64,000 bases of DNA from Onchocerca volvulus. Lineage: Eukaryota; Nematoda; Chromadorea; Rhabditida; Onchocercidae. The first letter of the stretch is position 1. Every line of letters starts with the position of its first letter. The notes below the pieces were generated by a model. It was given only the letters and a program-made list of their open reading frames with translations, had not been told where the DNA came from and searched no databases. Positions 26,376 through 40,065 of this stretch are shown here, in pieces. A program made the translations under genes and the position numbers. The DNA lies in NCBI GenBank assembly GCA_000499405.2, contig HG738139.1, positions 6,410,616 through 6,474,615 of the forward strand, given 5' to 3'.

Positions 26376-29300
26376 ATGGCTGACGTGAAAATTGGCAATT
26401 TGTTGGACGTTGAAAGTGAAAGTAAATTTTTGTTTTTTCATTTTCTTATTTGTGAAATGACAGTTTATTTTCTTTTGGACATATTTGTCACTTTAATACA
26501 TCAGGTATTATTTAAACAGAATTCTTGTCTTTCCTTTCGTTTTCATGCTCCCTTTAGAAGTAATTGAAATTATCGCTGGAACATTCAATTCCAAAAGTTT
26601 GAGACAGTGTAAAAAACTACCAAACTGTCAATGTATTATAATTATTTACTAAATTTTGTTGCAATCCTTAGCATTTTTAAAACTTTATCAAATTTCTGTA
26701 TATAATGAAGTTATTATCTTTTCTTGTATTTGAAATTGGCAACTACAGGAACTGAAGATAGCAGCATGAAGACTGAATTTGAGAAGGAAGACGACAGTGG
26801 AACGAGTGTTTCAAGTAACGAAGATTTCGAAGTATGTCAGCAATTAACTTTTTAAAGTCAATTTTTTTTCCCTTTCAAAACTTGGTAAAACAGTCTTGGA
26901 TTCTTCTAATATAAGTTCATAAATCGTCAAGAATAATCATATTCGAAATTATTTATTGAAGATTTCTAACTCTTGCCTTTATAATATTAGTAAGATTTTT
27001 CTTATTCTCAAGATCCATCCCATCTGTCGTTCCTAACTTCTCATTCTAGCATTTGTTCAAATGAACAATTCACATCTCCGCACTGTTGTTTGAATTTAAT
27101 CATTTCAAATATTGCTTCCATTTATTTTGTGCTAGCTTGTAGTGCTATGAGTTTATGTAATTTGAGTATATAAATGGTATGATGAAAACGTTTAACTAAT
27201 TAAGGAAAATGAAGATATGGAAATAGAGATACAATAGAAAATTTCAAAACTGCTAGGATATTCAATGAATATAGTCAAGCTGTTCAGATGTTCAAGAAAG
27301 TACGTATTCTTTGAACGCAGTTGCGAGTTAGATACGGCTGAGCACTAATTCCTGAAGGATCATACATTAATACAACTGGTAGTTAACTGACCGATGGGAG
27401 AAAAGTAAAAGTATGATTTATTAATTAGTTCAGAAAATGATTTGATTAAAAATTTAGATTATCGGCGATCAAGCGCAAATATCCGGACATACTGCTAATG
27501 GTGATGAGAAATCGAATGATCAATTTATTGATTTATTTAAAAAAGCCGTCGTGAAACGACATATGCCAAGTGCGATAACTTATTATTTTTATCATTGAAT
27601 ATGCATTAGCAAATTCTGTAGGGAATTTCTATTATCTAAAAAGAAATTATCTGGCTGATTAAGAATTTTATATATCTTTTAACGGTGAAATAGTGTCTTT
27701 TTTTAGTGGATTAATCCTCTTATAAAAAGTAATGGAATGTTAATAATGGTTTTAAAACTCGGAATTTTGAAACTGAACTGTTACAGTATTATTCCATGAT
27801 TTGCAACAAAAACGAGCAACGGAATCAGAGACGTTAACATGTACTCCAAAGATCAGTAGAACAGAGGTAATAATTTATCATGAGGATCATTTTACTTTTT
27901 ATATTGGGGGATTTCTTATTATATCAGTAGAATTACACTTTTGTTGTTTTAAATTACGGTAGTTTAAAAGATAGGAATCTAAGATTTTTGCCTTTAAGAC
28001 AATAATGTTATTTCTTTCAATGATTTTCATTTCAAAATACTTTTGCTTTATTCTGTGATTAGTTCTTATCAGCCATCTTTCAAACATTTAAGTAGCTTTG
28101 AATTCAAATTTCAGGAAGAGAATGAAATCGAAAAAAAAAGTGGTTATCCATGCTTTTTGTGGAAGATGATGTTCTTAATAACAGTCGGGATAATTACTTT
28201 CTTGTTGCAGTTACGTCTTAAGTGTCCAGCGATACTAGTAATTCCTACAGTAATTTTTGCATCAAAGTATCACGGAATACGCTTGCAAAAGTATGAAGCA
28301 AGCTGAGACGATCTTTCTGAATATTAGTTAGTCGATATTGGACAAAATAAGTCTCTTCAGTCAGTTAAACAATTGAGACGTTATCAGCGATGAGCTGCAT
28401 TGAGTGATGGCACGATCCTAGATTTTCACTCTAAATTTAATCAGCTATTATTGTCCATTATGACATAACTATAGCCTCGTTCAAAATTCAGGAAGGTGAT
28501 GAGACATTGAAAGGAACGATTGCTAGACAACAACAGATAATCAAGAAATTGGAAAATCAGCTTAAGGTGAAACCTAAAAGATTTGCCATCTTTATTCTGA
28601 TATTGACTTTTAAACTTCTTCCTGAAAATGATTCAAATTGCACTGCAAGACAACTATGTTTTGTATCTAATCCTAATTTTGACGAAATTTTTACTTTCAC
28701 TTATACAAGTCATATCATATTTCGTTTTATTCAGAGCTGTACACCATTAGATGTTTATGATTTACCTGTTCGTGTTGAAGAAGAACGAGCTACTACATTC
28801 GAAAGGAAAGACGGTTTCAATTATTTCGTTCGTTTAAATTATATTTATTTCGATTTCGCCCAGAAAAAAAAAAAAATTCGGCAGTTTAATGATTCCATAG
28901 AGCTCCCTCAATCTTGAAAATCACAGAAGTCTTTTGAAATCCCAAGATTTCTGAATTTTTTTAAATTAAGTTTTTGTTTCCTGAATCATTGATTCGTTCC
29001 TCAGTTCGTGATTGTGGACTGGAAGAAAAATAATCGAGGAATGGCGCAGCAGCATCTTCATCTGGCATTCAAACAAAGCAATTCCAGTATCTACGTCTAT
29101 GATCATGGTCCATTATCGGGAAAATATTTCACCATTGGCGATCGAATAATCGATATTGACGGGATTACGTTTATTAGAGCTGTTGACTTAAGAGATCGGA
29201 TTTTGTGGTCGCATCATAACAAAGTCAGAATGCCTTGCATAAACGCAGAATATATGATTTAAGAAGCAGTCTTTCACTAATGAAATCCACCAAACAATTT

Positions 29301-29468
29301 TTTATTGAATCATAATAAATCAATTAAACTGAAAATCATGACCGTCTCTTTATTTAGGATCATTTTACGAGTATTATCGAACGCCCTGCAACGAAACAAG
29401 CAATAAATACCGTATTAGCGCTATTGCACCCGTCCTTGTCTTCATTTTCTGTGGTACTTTCAACTTGA
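26376..29468 (+). CDS. nematode PDZ-domain protein
   Basis: Eight exons keep frame throughout: 26376-26421, 26749-26831, 27458-27569, 27787-27866, 28492-28566, 28735-28827, 29005-29223 and 29358-29468; 819 bases, 272 residues. The N-terminus is acidic and S/T-rich. A middle part has FIDLFKKAVVKRHMP (about residues 67-81), which may be the end of a divergent first PDZ-like unit. A short coiled coil (LKGTIARQQQIIKKLENQLK, about 113-132) precedes a PDZ domain at roughly 155-245, recognisable by GDRIIDIDGITF after a strand-rich start (FVIVDWKKN). The ERPATKQA block after the domain is typical of the nematode-expanded PDZ family, many of whose members are sperm-enriched in other worms. The carboxylate-binding loop is unusual (RGMAQQHLHLAF rather than a clear GLGF). 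Exon 7 ends at a weaker donor (GTCAGA), so that junction is less sure. It converges on the kinase gene to its right. Confidence 0.7.
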
Positions 29469-30128
29469 GAAGAGCAATGCTTATGCAAAAGTTTAAATTT
29501 ATATTATAAAAAGAATGATTTAACCAATTTTCTCTGATGGTGGTGTCGACCACCATCAAGATCATCATTAAATGAGCTTCATGGCGATGGAAATGTTTTT
29601 ATTGGACATTCATATGTATTCAAGAAGAATTGCTACAGTACTTCAAGAAATGGAATTTGTATTTAAATATATTATTGTAAAAATAAGAATAAACTAGCAA
29701 TGAATCAATGTTTTAAATCGTGTATCTCACAGCAATCTTAAGCGAGCAAGCGATTTGCACACTTTTTTATAATGAATTCGTGAAATTACAATTAATTGGC
29801 GAATGAATCAAAGATATATCTGACATATATCATAGGGAGGAAATATGAAATGTTGATAGTTTTTGTTGTCATCTATTACTCATTTTTTACAATGTCATCA
29901 GAAATTATCGAATGACTGCATAAAATAGTAAGACCGGTCATCATTTTCTGCTAGGCCAGTACTGACATGATTAAAATTGGGACAATTGTGATTTTGATTG
30001 GCATTGTTGCGATCACATGATGCTAATAACTCACGATGATTTTTCGCTTCGAAATTATTGGAAGGGAGGCATTGACAGGGCTGAAATGCAATGTTTGTGT
30101 ATGGCATTAAAATTGGAATAGTTTGACG

Positions 30129-32492
30129 TTAGCGATGACTTCGGTTATTCTGTTGCGGGAAATTCATGCTGAATAGCGACAAAAAAGAAGGTTGGACATA
30201 TACTGACATTACTGGTAGTATAACCGGAAATGTTATGACCTTTTGAATTGGTTGCCAATCCAAACGACTGTCTGCATTGAAATTTCGCTGAGCTAAGTCG
30301 AGATCCTGGAAGTTGTTGCGGTCAAAAGTTATGATGCAAATACTTTTCTTGAAAATATATGGAATTGTTTGTAAATTAAAATCAGAAAAATAAATAGGGC
30401 TTACGATTTCGTTGACAATATGACGATATTCTGGTTCATGATAGAAACTGGCGTGACACAGATGACGATAAAGCACTACTAATGATGCTGGTGGATTTGC
30501 TTCCGTACCGTATTTTTGTTTCAGTAAATCTATACTTTCTTTCATTTTTTCCACTTCACTTTTTTCGTTTACATAACGCCACGGCAACTGTCCAACCATA
30601 TTTTCCACACTAATATAATAAATCGACCAAAGGTCATCATAACGTGACATATCCTGATAAAAATAGCTAAAGTTGGTGCGCATGTTTAAAAGGATAAAAT
30701 CATGCTTCAGAAGCTATAATAAGAAATTCGAGAATTTCTGAGAAAAGTTTGCGTTGTTTACCTGATGTCGATGTGTGGTGAGGGATGCATAACGGACGGT
30801 ACCATGAAATGCACTCGATTCTCGTCTTGTTTTGATGACACCATTGCGTGCAACAAAATGACGCGCCATGCCAAAATCAACGAGATACAGCTCTTGCCTA
30901 CCTTGCATTTGCAATCCAACGCAAAAATTTGCAGGTTTCACATCGCTTCAAAAAGAGTTCATCATGGCATCAATTGGAGTTCATCCTTATCAGTTTCGAT
31001 CATTACAAGTAAATGATTAAAACCAATATCAGTGTACGCCTACAGATTCATTTGCTTAGTATTTATTGATCCATTTTTAATTGAACTGCAATTATTATCA
31101 CCGATGAATCCATCCGAGGCGATGCAAAAATTTCAATGCCAAAATCATCTTCTTCATAAGCCAAAGCGATGTAACTATCGTAAAGCAATCTTCTTTTGTG
31201 CTTTTCTTTAATTCACGAATATTTTTCCCACATAAATCCATTACCTGAATGCATTTCTTTTCTCGCATAAACCCATCATTATGTATTGAACACTGATAAT
31301 TTAAAGTTCCTGCGCTGATAATTGCATCATAATAGATTGGTGAAATTTAACTCTTAAAATTCAATGAAGTATGAGTATTTGCAAGTTCGAATGTTTTTGC
31401 GTGCATTATTGAGTTGAATTCGTTATGGACAGTATGAGATATGCCAAAATTTCTTCACTTTTGATGAGATAGAATTGTGATCAAGAAAGTTTGAAGTTCA
31501 AAGGATTCTAAAGAAGCTTATGAACGGACCATATATCGGACGTTATTTGTTTCACCATATCCATAATAATTCGGTATTGGTTCCTTTGGAAGTTTCCGGT
31601 AATTTTGCCTGATAGCATGATTGAGTGCCTCCAAACAGGTTGCTTCTATGCGCAACAATGGTATCTGTTAAAGGCTATCGATCATGAAAACGATGTACGT
31701 AAAAGTATAATTTTCTTGCAGGTGAATTTTCGGACTTGCTTTTAAAAACCTTTAAAATGTGATGATAACAGCTTTTACAGATAAATGTATCACGCGCAAC
31801 AAAATCTGTTCAATCGCTTTTCAAATAATCGAAATTTAGCTGTCCATCATTTTATTTTTTCTATTTTTTATTCATTTATTTCTTTTTCTTTTTTTTTTTA
31901 ATTTCATTTTAAGCAACCAGTATAAAAACAGCAAATTGAAAAGGTTGGAATTCCCATATACCTTTGCATCGATCGATTCAGCTTTTATGGCGACCAAATC
32001 ACCGGTATTAATATTGGTACCAGAGTATACCTTAAACACCAGTTATTCTCTACAGTAATGCCTGATAGCAGCTGCAAGTTATACCAAGCATAATAGTCGG
32101 TTAATACCGGAAATGGAGTGGCTTGGTGAACTTGGTGAATCTAGCGTTCGAAATGAAGGAACTTGAAAACTAAGTTCTAACTTTTTGATTCATTTCAGAT
32201 TGTAAATATTTTTTCTCATCATTTCATTACCAAGTTGTTGAGTAAACTTTGAAAATTTCCAGTTTTTGTTGTTCACATTTAGGAGTAAATATCTTCATTG
32301 CACTTGAAATTGAAAAAAAGAAACTTTTTAATCTCGCTTACTACAAAAGGTTACTGAGAGATTCTGAACCTGTCCAAAGCCACCAATGCTTATCAGTTGT
32401 TTCAAATTAAAATGTTTATTGATTTGTAAGCCAGATGAAAACAACAGCCTTGTAGTACCATCGGGTGCTATTGCCTCTTCATTTTTCTGCAT
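30129..32492 (-). CDS. tau-tubulin-kinase-like protein kinase (CK1 group)
   Basis: Seven exons, in reading order: 32492-32370, 32030-31962, 31664-31530, 31244-31102, 30945-30762, 30704-30405 and 30305-30129; 1131 bases, 376 residues. Kinase features in order: glycine loop GGFGQVYSG (37-45), VAIK lysine at 57, helix-C glutamate in RIEATCLEAL (about 71), HRDVKPANF catalytic loop (156-164), VDFGMARHF with DFG at 180-182, HGTVRYASLTTHRHQ activation and substrate segment, and a DDLWSIYYISVENMVGQLPW block. The TTHRHQ and DDLWSIYY blocks are typical of the TTBK-like branch, greatly expanded in nematodes and often sperm-associated there. No catalytic residue is missing, so it is probably active on Ser/Thr. 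An upstream TTG would extend the frame by eight codons, but the ATG at 32492 sits eight bases after an AG acceptor. The last 30 or so residues are the least certain. Confidence 0.88.
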
Positions 32493-32500
32493 TGTTTCAC

Positions 32501-32511
32501 CTGTATATCTC
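32501..32511 (-). promoter_or_regulatory. possible trans-splice acceptor of the kinase gene
   Basis: On the - strand GAGATATACAG ends eight bases before the start ATG at 32492. It is less pyrimidine-rich than the acceptors of genes A and B. Confidence 0.3.
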
Positions 32512-34920
32512 AGCAACTTCTAGAGAATATTGCAGAAATTGAAAGTGATCAAATTCAGAAAATAGAAACAGAAATAAAAATTATTAAATTCCAGCAATTA
32601 TTAGTTCAAATCACCAATTCAATCAAATCCCGGGAAATTTGAGACAATGTTTCAAATGTGCATGAACTGCAAAATGTGACAATGCCCGGTCGAGGGATAA
32701 ATAAAATGATGAAATGACAATTTAGAAGCCGATCGTATCGTTTTGTAAGAAGTGTGCTGAATATGAAATGTTCAAAATATGCAAATTTCTTATTCCCAGT
32801 GAAGGAAGAAGTAAAATTTTACCTTGTACAAACTGGCTACAGTAAGGAAATGGGAGCAAATCTAATAAAAAGACCGACTGGAGAAGAAATAAAAAATTAC
32901 TTAATTAAGAAAAATACTAAATTAGTAATTAATTAAAGGAGGAAATTAAGGATTTATATGAATAAACAAGAAAATAAGATTACTTTTGATATCGTTTATA
33001 AAACTCTTGTACTAAGCTTTACCCTTGTTATAATTTAAAATAAATTTTAAAATTAATTATTTGAAGAATAAATTATTGCGCATATTTGAATTCTATGAAG
33101 TTTTGAGTTTTCTAAATTTTTAGTCTCAAATGAGGATGACTACAGATGATGTGCTATTCCTTAGGCAAAAAGTAATGGCACTAAAAATTGAAAATGTGAA
33201 GCCTAATCACTTGGGATTAGGCTGCTGTAATGTGATAAAGTACTTTGAGAATAAAAGCAAGTTTTTGAAACCGAATAACTGACAAAATGGCTTTATTCAA
33301 ATTTTATTGAACCTCTTTAATGGCAAAAATAGGCCTCCTTTAACAATCTAACTCATCTCAATGCAAGAATCGTTCAATAGACAAAGGAAAAGTTGAAAAA
33401 TACTTTTTAGTGAATACAACTCACTATTCTCGTAAATATAATAAATTTCTAATTTGCGGATATAAAAATCATTAAAAATGTCGACTAAATTTTCTTAGCA
33501 TTGAATTTTCGAAAATGATGCCTTTGAATACGAGCTGTCGTTTTTGCAAATAAGTGATTCGTATTTTCCATCATATACAATGCTAATCGATAGGAGATGA
33601 AAGTTAATAAACTACAAGTTTATTAAATTTTCCGCTGAAAATATTTTCTATGCCTTTCTTTGCATTTCTGAATAATACATCAAATATTTCTCATGGAAGA
33701 TGCTTACTAACAAAATCTTATAGAAAAGTTTTTCCATCATAAAACTTCTTCATTCTTCTCCTCCTATAACAAATTTTATTTAATTTTAATATCTTTTCCT
33801 GCATAGAATTATTTTCTATTCATTTAACATTTCCTTTTATGGCGATTTGGTTAATTAATTAGTAATAACACTGATCAAATTCATACTCAGATAGCAGTCT
33901 AAATTACTTTATAGAAATATATGAATAGTATTTTAATATTTCATGGTTGGTTCAGGTAAATTCCAAATTTTCATATGTTCCACTTTTTATATGCCTATTA
34001 GTGTATCGATTTGTAAGGACAGAATGAAGAATTCTATATCTAACTTTCGAGTGCAATATTATTCAAGTTTGAAGACAAATATTTATGCATTCGATCGTCA
34101 TATTTAAAGAATTTAGAATAGGCTGAATTTCAAAATGAAACTAATGTTGCTCATTGAATGAAATTCTCCAGCTCAGCAATCACGAATAGTTTTTAAATCT
34201 AAAATTTTCATTTTGTATTTAAATTGTCGAATTTATTTCAAATCAGTTTCTACATTCAGAAATTTAGTCTAATTCCAGTCTTCATTAATTTGTAGATTAT
34301 TTGAAAGTTGTTGCATTGGTTTAAATATTTTTGAAATTTGAAAATCTTGCACTTAACATGACTATTTCCCAAGTTGAATTCTTTGAAATGCCTTTGGGGA
34401 GTTCAATCGAAGAGTAATAAGCTTCTCAATATGAGAATCAGTGGAAATGCAAAGATTTTGCATAAAGCGAGCAACACATCCTTCTCCTCCCTTTCGCTTG
34501 CTTAATCACTCTTCGTTTGCTTGGTTGGCTCAGCAACAACTTGCCAAGTTCGAAATAACTACTTATTTTTTCACTATACCTGTAATCTTCTAGTTTACTG
34601 TTATATTTTTCAAAACTCATTTAACTTTTAACAACACAATTAGTAATTTTCAATATTAAGAAATCCATTTTGTCTGAATTGAGTAACAGAAGCCTCGAAG
34701 TCTTCAAGTGATCTTAATTGTTTGGATAGCTACAATTTCTATCATTTTTTCATTTATCATTCATTTCATACTACCTAGAATATACGAATGTTTGCATTGT
34801 TCTCGCTTTTAGTATTCCGTTATTTTCCAGATTTCCTAAAATTTCTTCCAAGTAATCCATCTATTCATGTGCTGCACGGAATGGAATTATAATTGATTTT
34901 CATTTCGAATAGATGTTTTA

Positions 34921-34941
34921 ACACACACACACACACACACA
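34921..34941. repeat. CA dinucleotide microsatellite
   Basis: About ten uninterrupted AC units, followed by ATATA. Confidence 0.9.
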
Positions 34942-36491
34942 TATACCCCCACTTACCCTGATGATTGTCACCGTCTTGACTATAAGCTTCTACTTAAGCT
35001 TAAAATTGTAAACAGCATAGCATGAAGTTTGTGATGAAAGCTGAGTAGACGATGTTGGGAAACGGTAATTGCGAAGGTGATCGCATAATCGTCTCAAATA
35101 ACCTATTCTGTTATTGATGTTTTTGCTTTTAATTTTGCTCGAGAAGAAGTAGATTCATTCCACTATCTCTTTCATCTTGGCCGTCTAAATTATCAATCAT
35201 TTAGTCTGAACTGAAATGTTTCTAGAACGAAAGCTGAAGTATTGTTTGCTGACGTCAAAAAAGCATCTTTCAATAAATAGTCAGTTTTTCATTCTCGTTG
35301 AAAGATTTATTAGTTAGTCTATTGAGAGAAATAATTACAAAAGTCTGAAAAGTTCGATGAGAGCGATCACTGAACTATCAGATTGTTAGAAGTTCTGGCC
35401 AAATCTATGATGAATAGAATGAATCAATATATATGATATATGAATGTTAAATATAAAAGCATAATAATATTATATTATTCGGAATGCCATAAAAGAGAGA
35501 GTCCTACTATCGAGGCATTCCTTTGGAGCCTTGCTTGAGTTAAGCCTGGTTAAGGCTTGGCTGGCGATTTTAGGCTGTAAGTTATATCCATCCAGGAAGA
35601 GGGAAAATCCACTTTTCGCTATCTTATTTTCCGCATTTGATTGACAACTTTCGGATCGCTTTCAAAGAGTTTCCGTTTACCTCTCGACATCCATTTAATA
35701 ATTTTTTTTCTCTCTCTCTCGAAATGCTTGCTTTCTACAGCAGCGATGATGCCGAGCGTTACCTGGTATTATTGCGCCTGCTTGCACAGCTGCATCGCTA
35801 AAATGAAAGCAAAGCTAAAATCACGAATTGAAATCTTCTCTCTGGTAATATGCACTATTCTTCTCCTTCCTTTCTCTTTTTTTGTAAATAATTCAATTTT
35901 AAAACCAATTTCTTTCCCTGCAAACTCTTTCTTATCAATATTATCATTTATCATTATTTCATTATCATTCATCTTTCATATGATTCATCCTCACTGATTT
36001 CTTCTCACAAATGGCAATCTCATTCACTAGCTTTGTTGACCTCTTTTATCTTTGCAAATTCTCGAAGCATTTTAGTTTAACTACAAGTTTGTTTGTCTTT
36101 TTTAAAGATATTAATCTGTCATTTAAATAATTTGTCATTTAAAATCGATTCTCAAAAATTTTACTTTCAGAAATTTCCGGAAATTTCTATTTTTTCTTGC
36201 AAGTTCTGAGCACAATTCATTTTCTCATAATTCCTAACAAAAGTGCAGAAAAAGTTGTTATTTCTCTTTTTTCTTTATAAAATTTGTCCTTCTATTTAGC
36301 AGCATAAAAGGAAGCAGTAGTTGGCAGCGACAGCGTTTTATCAGATTCAGTGTTCGCAGTATCAATCATTACTTCTTTTATCGTTTCATTATTTCCGTCT
36401 TCTATTTCATTTATTTGCAAATTAAAATCCATTATTATTATTATTTATTATCGTTAGTTTTTATTATTATTAATTATTTATTATTACTATC

Positions 36492-36492
36492 A

Positions 36493-36588
<96 letters not shown>
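36492..36588. repeat. ATT trinucleotide microsatellite (about 32 units)
   Basis: An uninterrupted run of ATT units, preceded by an imperfect ATT/ATTT stretch from about 36429. It abuts the outer end of the left foldback arm directly, so the two may share a history. Confidence 0.95.
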
Positions 36589-36590
<2 letters not shown>

Positions 36591-36794
36591 AGCAAAGATA
36601 GACATAAAGCAATGTAGATAATGTTCCGCATATCTAGACATTAAAGTGAAATAACTTTATGAAGCCAAAAAATAAAAAAAATCTTTATCAAAGCTTAGCT
36701 AAAAACATGAGTGAATTTCTTGCTTTTCATCTCTAAGTTGGCTTATTTTTGCCATCTTTTAGCTTCAGAAAGAGGTGACATTTGATCTCTAGGA
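36591..36794 (+). repeat. left arm of foldback (inverted repeat)
   Basis: This arm is the reverse complement of 37817-38011 with scattered mismatches and small gaps. Long perfect blocks include AGCTAAAAACATGAG and TAAGTTGGCTTATTTTTGCC. I judge identity by eye to be well above 80 percent. With the other arm and the roughly 1.0 kb spacer it spans about 1.42 kb. Confidence 0.9.
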
Positions 36795-37816
36795 AAAATT
36801 CATTATCCTGAGACAGATGTGAAAATAAGCCTGCAATTTATGGAGGAGATAGCGGTGTAAATAACAAAGCAGATCTAAGATTACTTGAAAGCGATGAGAT
36901 TTGCTTGTGTTAGTGAAAAATAGATATTGATGAAAAATTATCGACAATTGAATATTTTACTATTGATTGAAAAAGAGAGAAAGAATAAACTTTATAATAT
37001 TTCTTGTTTATTTTTTTCTTTATATATATATATATAGAAAAGAGATTGGAATATTTTATTATGCAACATTTTAGAGAAACAAAAATATGCGAAATACTAA
37101 ATATCCAAGAAGATAAGCAATAATTTCGAAAGAAAGGGAAGAGACATGAAATTTAATATTGATGTGAAATTAGTTGTTAAGTAGTGTGAGGGGTAAGTCG
37201 AAAAACATTACCTTCCTGTTTGTTTGTTTAATAGATGGAAGTTTCATTTGCTGCAAACTGATATTTGTCAAAAAGTATTCTATTTCAGATTCAAATTTAT
37301 CCGAAATAAAATCAATGCTTTGATTGTCTATCAACTAAGCTGATTTGGAATAGTCATTTCAAATTCATCAACGATCTTTACTTTTCCTTTTTGACAAAAT
37401 AAACATCAAATTATACGCTTTTAATGATGCTCTCTGCACGAGCAAATATGTATGTTAGAATTGTTGCAAAGCTTTACGATATCTGCATGATAATAGCATG
37501 TAATCAGTGGAACGATAATTGGTGATGTCGCGTGGAAGAGGAAAATATGAGTTATAATTCGTGAAGAATGGTACACCATCCAATGAACATTCAGTTTTAT
37601 TGGAATCAATCGAGTATGAATTTATTCAAACTTCGAATTCAAAACAATTTTCTGGATTGGAATAAAAAAAAAAGTGAAAAAAGACAAACTTAATCATTCT
37701 ATTATTCACTCAGAAATGACAAATTAGTTCAGTTTTAAACTAAAAGAGAGCATGCTTACGATGAAATTAAAAGGTGAAGATCAAAGATCAAATGTCATCT
37801 TATCAAAAAGCAGTGT
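36795..37816. other. spacer between foldback arms
   Basis: About 1.0 kb of AT-rich DNA with a TATATATATATA run at about 37022-37036. It has no open frame resembling a transposase, so if this is a mobile element it is non-autonomous. Confidence 0.5.
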
Positions 37817-38011
37817 TCCTAAAATCAAATGTCATCTCTTTTTGAAGCTAAAAGATGGCAAAAATAAGCCAACTTATAGATGAAATGCGAGAAATTCCCT
37901 CATGTTTTTAGCTAAGCTTTGAAAGAATTTTTTATTTTATTTTTTGGCTTCATAAAATTATTTGAGAAATGCGGACTATTTACATTTGCTTCATGTCTAT
38001 CTTTGCTTTTG
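37817..38011 (-). repeat. right arm of foldback (inverted repeat)
   Basis: Reverse complement of 36591-36794. The outer end reads TCTATCTTTGCTT, matching AAGCAAAGATAGA at the outer end of the left arm. The match stops near 38011. Confidence 0.9.
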
Positions 38012-40045
38012 TTCCTGTTTTAATTTAATTAAGTAACGAAGTCATAATTAATTGCATGATTCCTAGTTAATCTTTTCTGAATAGTATTTAAAATCAAAAT
38101 TAAAATGCGATCACTGTATTTGAGGAAAATCTCAATTTCATATTAGATTTTGTATTTCTTAACCAATTGATATTGTTTCGTTCATGGCTTGACTTTTGTT
38201 GCAGGATCTTGGTTGAAACAATTCTTGAGATTCATGAAGGAGATTCAATGGCAGAATGTCGGTTTCGCTTTCTTCTCTAGTTTATAAGATTAACTAAAAT
38301 ACTTCTCAAAAGCCAAAAGTTAAAGAAAATTTTCTCATAATATGAGTGGAATAATTAACGTTAATCCACCAATTAGCGCATTGTAATCTTACTCTTGATG
38401 AGGTTGTTCATAATTCTTCCGAACTTAATTAAGTTTCTCTGAATACAATGATACTTCGATTTTAGTATGTTCTGAATAGTTAGAAAGGGATTTTTGTAGT
38501 CCTAAAGTTTCGAATCTAAAAAAATGGCCTAGAAATGCTTAGATTACTTTTAATGTGGAAAACATTAACTTTCCTTTTACGATAATCAGAAATTTAAAAA
38601 GTAACGCAAGCATCATTTTAACTTTATAATCAAAATCAAAAACGGACAACTTTCATAGTGCTCAAAAGGCTTGAAAAAGTCATTGTCATTATCAAACATT
38701 TTCTGTTTACTTTCTAATCTATGAGAATCGATTACGAAGCCAGTAAAATTTTAAATTTTAGAATTATAGTTCTGCAAAATTTGATAGTTAATAAAATCAT
38801 CAGCTTAAATCTAGTAACATTAATTACTTAAAAAGTTTCGCATATATATGAACTTGCTAATTTTTATTTTTTTCCTATATTTCATTTCATAAAAAAAACA
38901 CATCGAATGATATGTTAATTTTCGAATTCTAATTATACACTGATAGTACATTCTCGCGTGCTTATTAGCATATTTTTTTAAATATAATAATGGCAGAATG
39001 TTTTACTTAGCCAACATTCCATGTTTTAATTTGCCTGACAGAATTTTAAGAAACGAGAAGAGAAAAATGGAAAATGAAAAAAGTTTGCCAATTTCATAGG
39101 CAAAACAACTGATGAATTTAAAGTTTTCTCCCTTTATGCTATCCTCAAAAAAGCAATATTTCTTCGCAAAAATTTCGTACTATTCTTTCAGAAACAAAAC
39201 ATTACTTGTGCCATGAATACCAACTTATTTCACTGATACTTGGGTTATTAAGTGATTGGAATTGTTGTTATATTATGTGTTTGTTTCTTGATACATGAAT
39301 AATTTCGCTTGCTATTTCATTGTTAACATTATCATTACAATCATTTTGCAGTTATCATTGCCACAGCAATTATTGCAAATGATTAAATGCCTAATTGACA
39401 ACGTCATGGTTTGCGAAGTCAATTGGTGTACGATACTTTTAGACTGCTGAAGGAATACTTTTCAAGTGTTTTTAAATTTGATCTATCGATTGTCTTCAAC
39501 TGGCAGAAGGTAAGTTATAATAGTTTTTGGAACATTTTTAATAATGCTTGATCAAAGACATTTTAGAATTATGCATAAAAAATGTTGCCTTTATAAAGTT
39601 TGGAAAAATTTCAATAATTTAAGACAGGTAATTCCAGTATTCCGGAACATTTACCACCTTACAAATGTTTCCGAATTTTTCCATCAGGAAATTTGTTTTT
39701 CTTGTTTTGCTTTGTTCGAATATTTCAAATTTTCCTTTTCTTTTTCTTTTCTTTGATGAAAAGCTCATCAAAGATATATTGCAAGTTGGAAGAATGCTGG
39801 ATGGATGTTGGGGCGTCACATATTCCTCACCTTCCCATCCATCTCCAAGGGAATTGAAGGAAGTCAGTGAAACTTTGCTTTGAGGCACTTTGTTTCCCAT
39901 TCTTTCTTCATTCCTCCTTCTTGCCTTCCATCCTCACATTCTCGGAAGCAGATGATTATTGAGTAGCAAACTTAAACAGTTTAAATTCATAATTTTCCTG
40001 ATCCTTCCTCCTTTTTACTCCCTTCAACATCCCATCTCCCTCTTG

Positions 40046-40065
40046 TCTCTCTCTCTCTCTCTCTC
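40046..40065. repeat. CT dinucleotide microsatellite
   Basis: About ten CT units inside a pyrimidine-rich stretch. Confidence 0.85.

Noticed and set aside
28115..28306. Extra exon (or transmembrane segment) in the PDZ gene
   Set aside because: The short 25-base version breaks the frame, and the longer open stretch ends in a stop. Joining 27866 directly to 28492 is in phase and needs neither.
36415..36621. 68-codon poly-isoleucine open frame
   Set aside because: It is only the ATT microsatellite read in one frame.
38215..38282. Short open stretch after a TTGTTGCAG acceptor beside the foldback
   Set aside because: Only about 27 codons to a stop, with no partner exon and no family; a chance acceptor is likely in such DNA.
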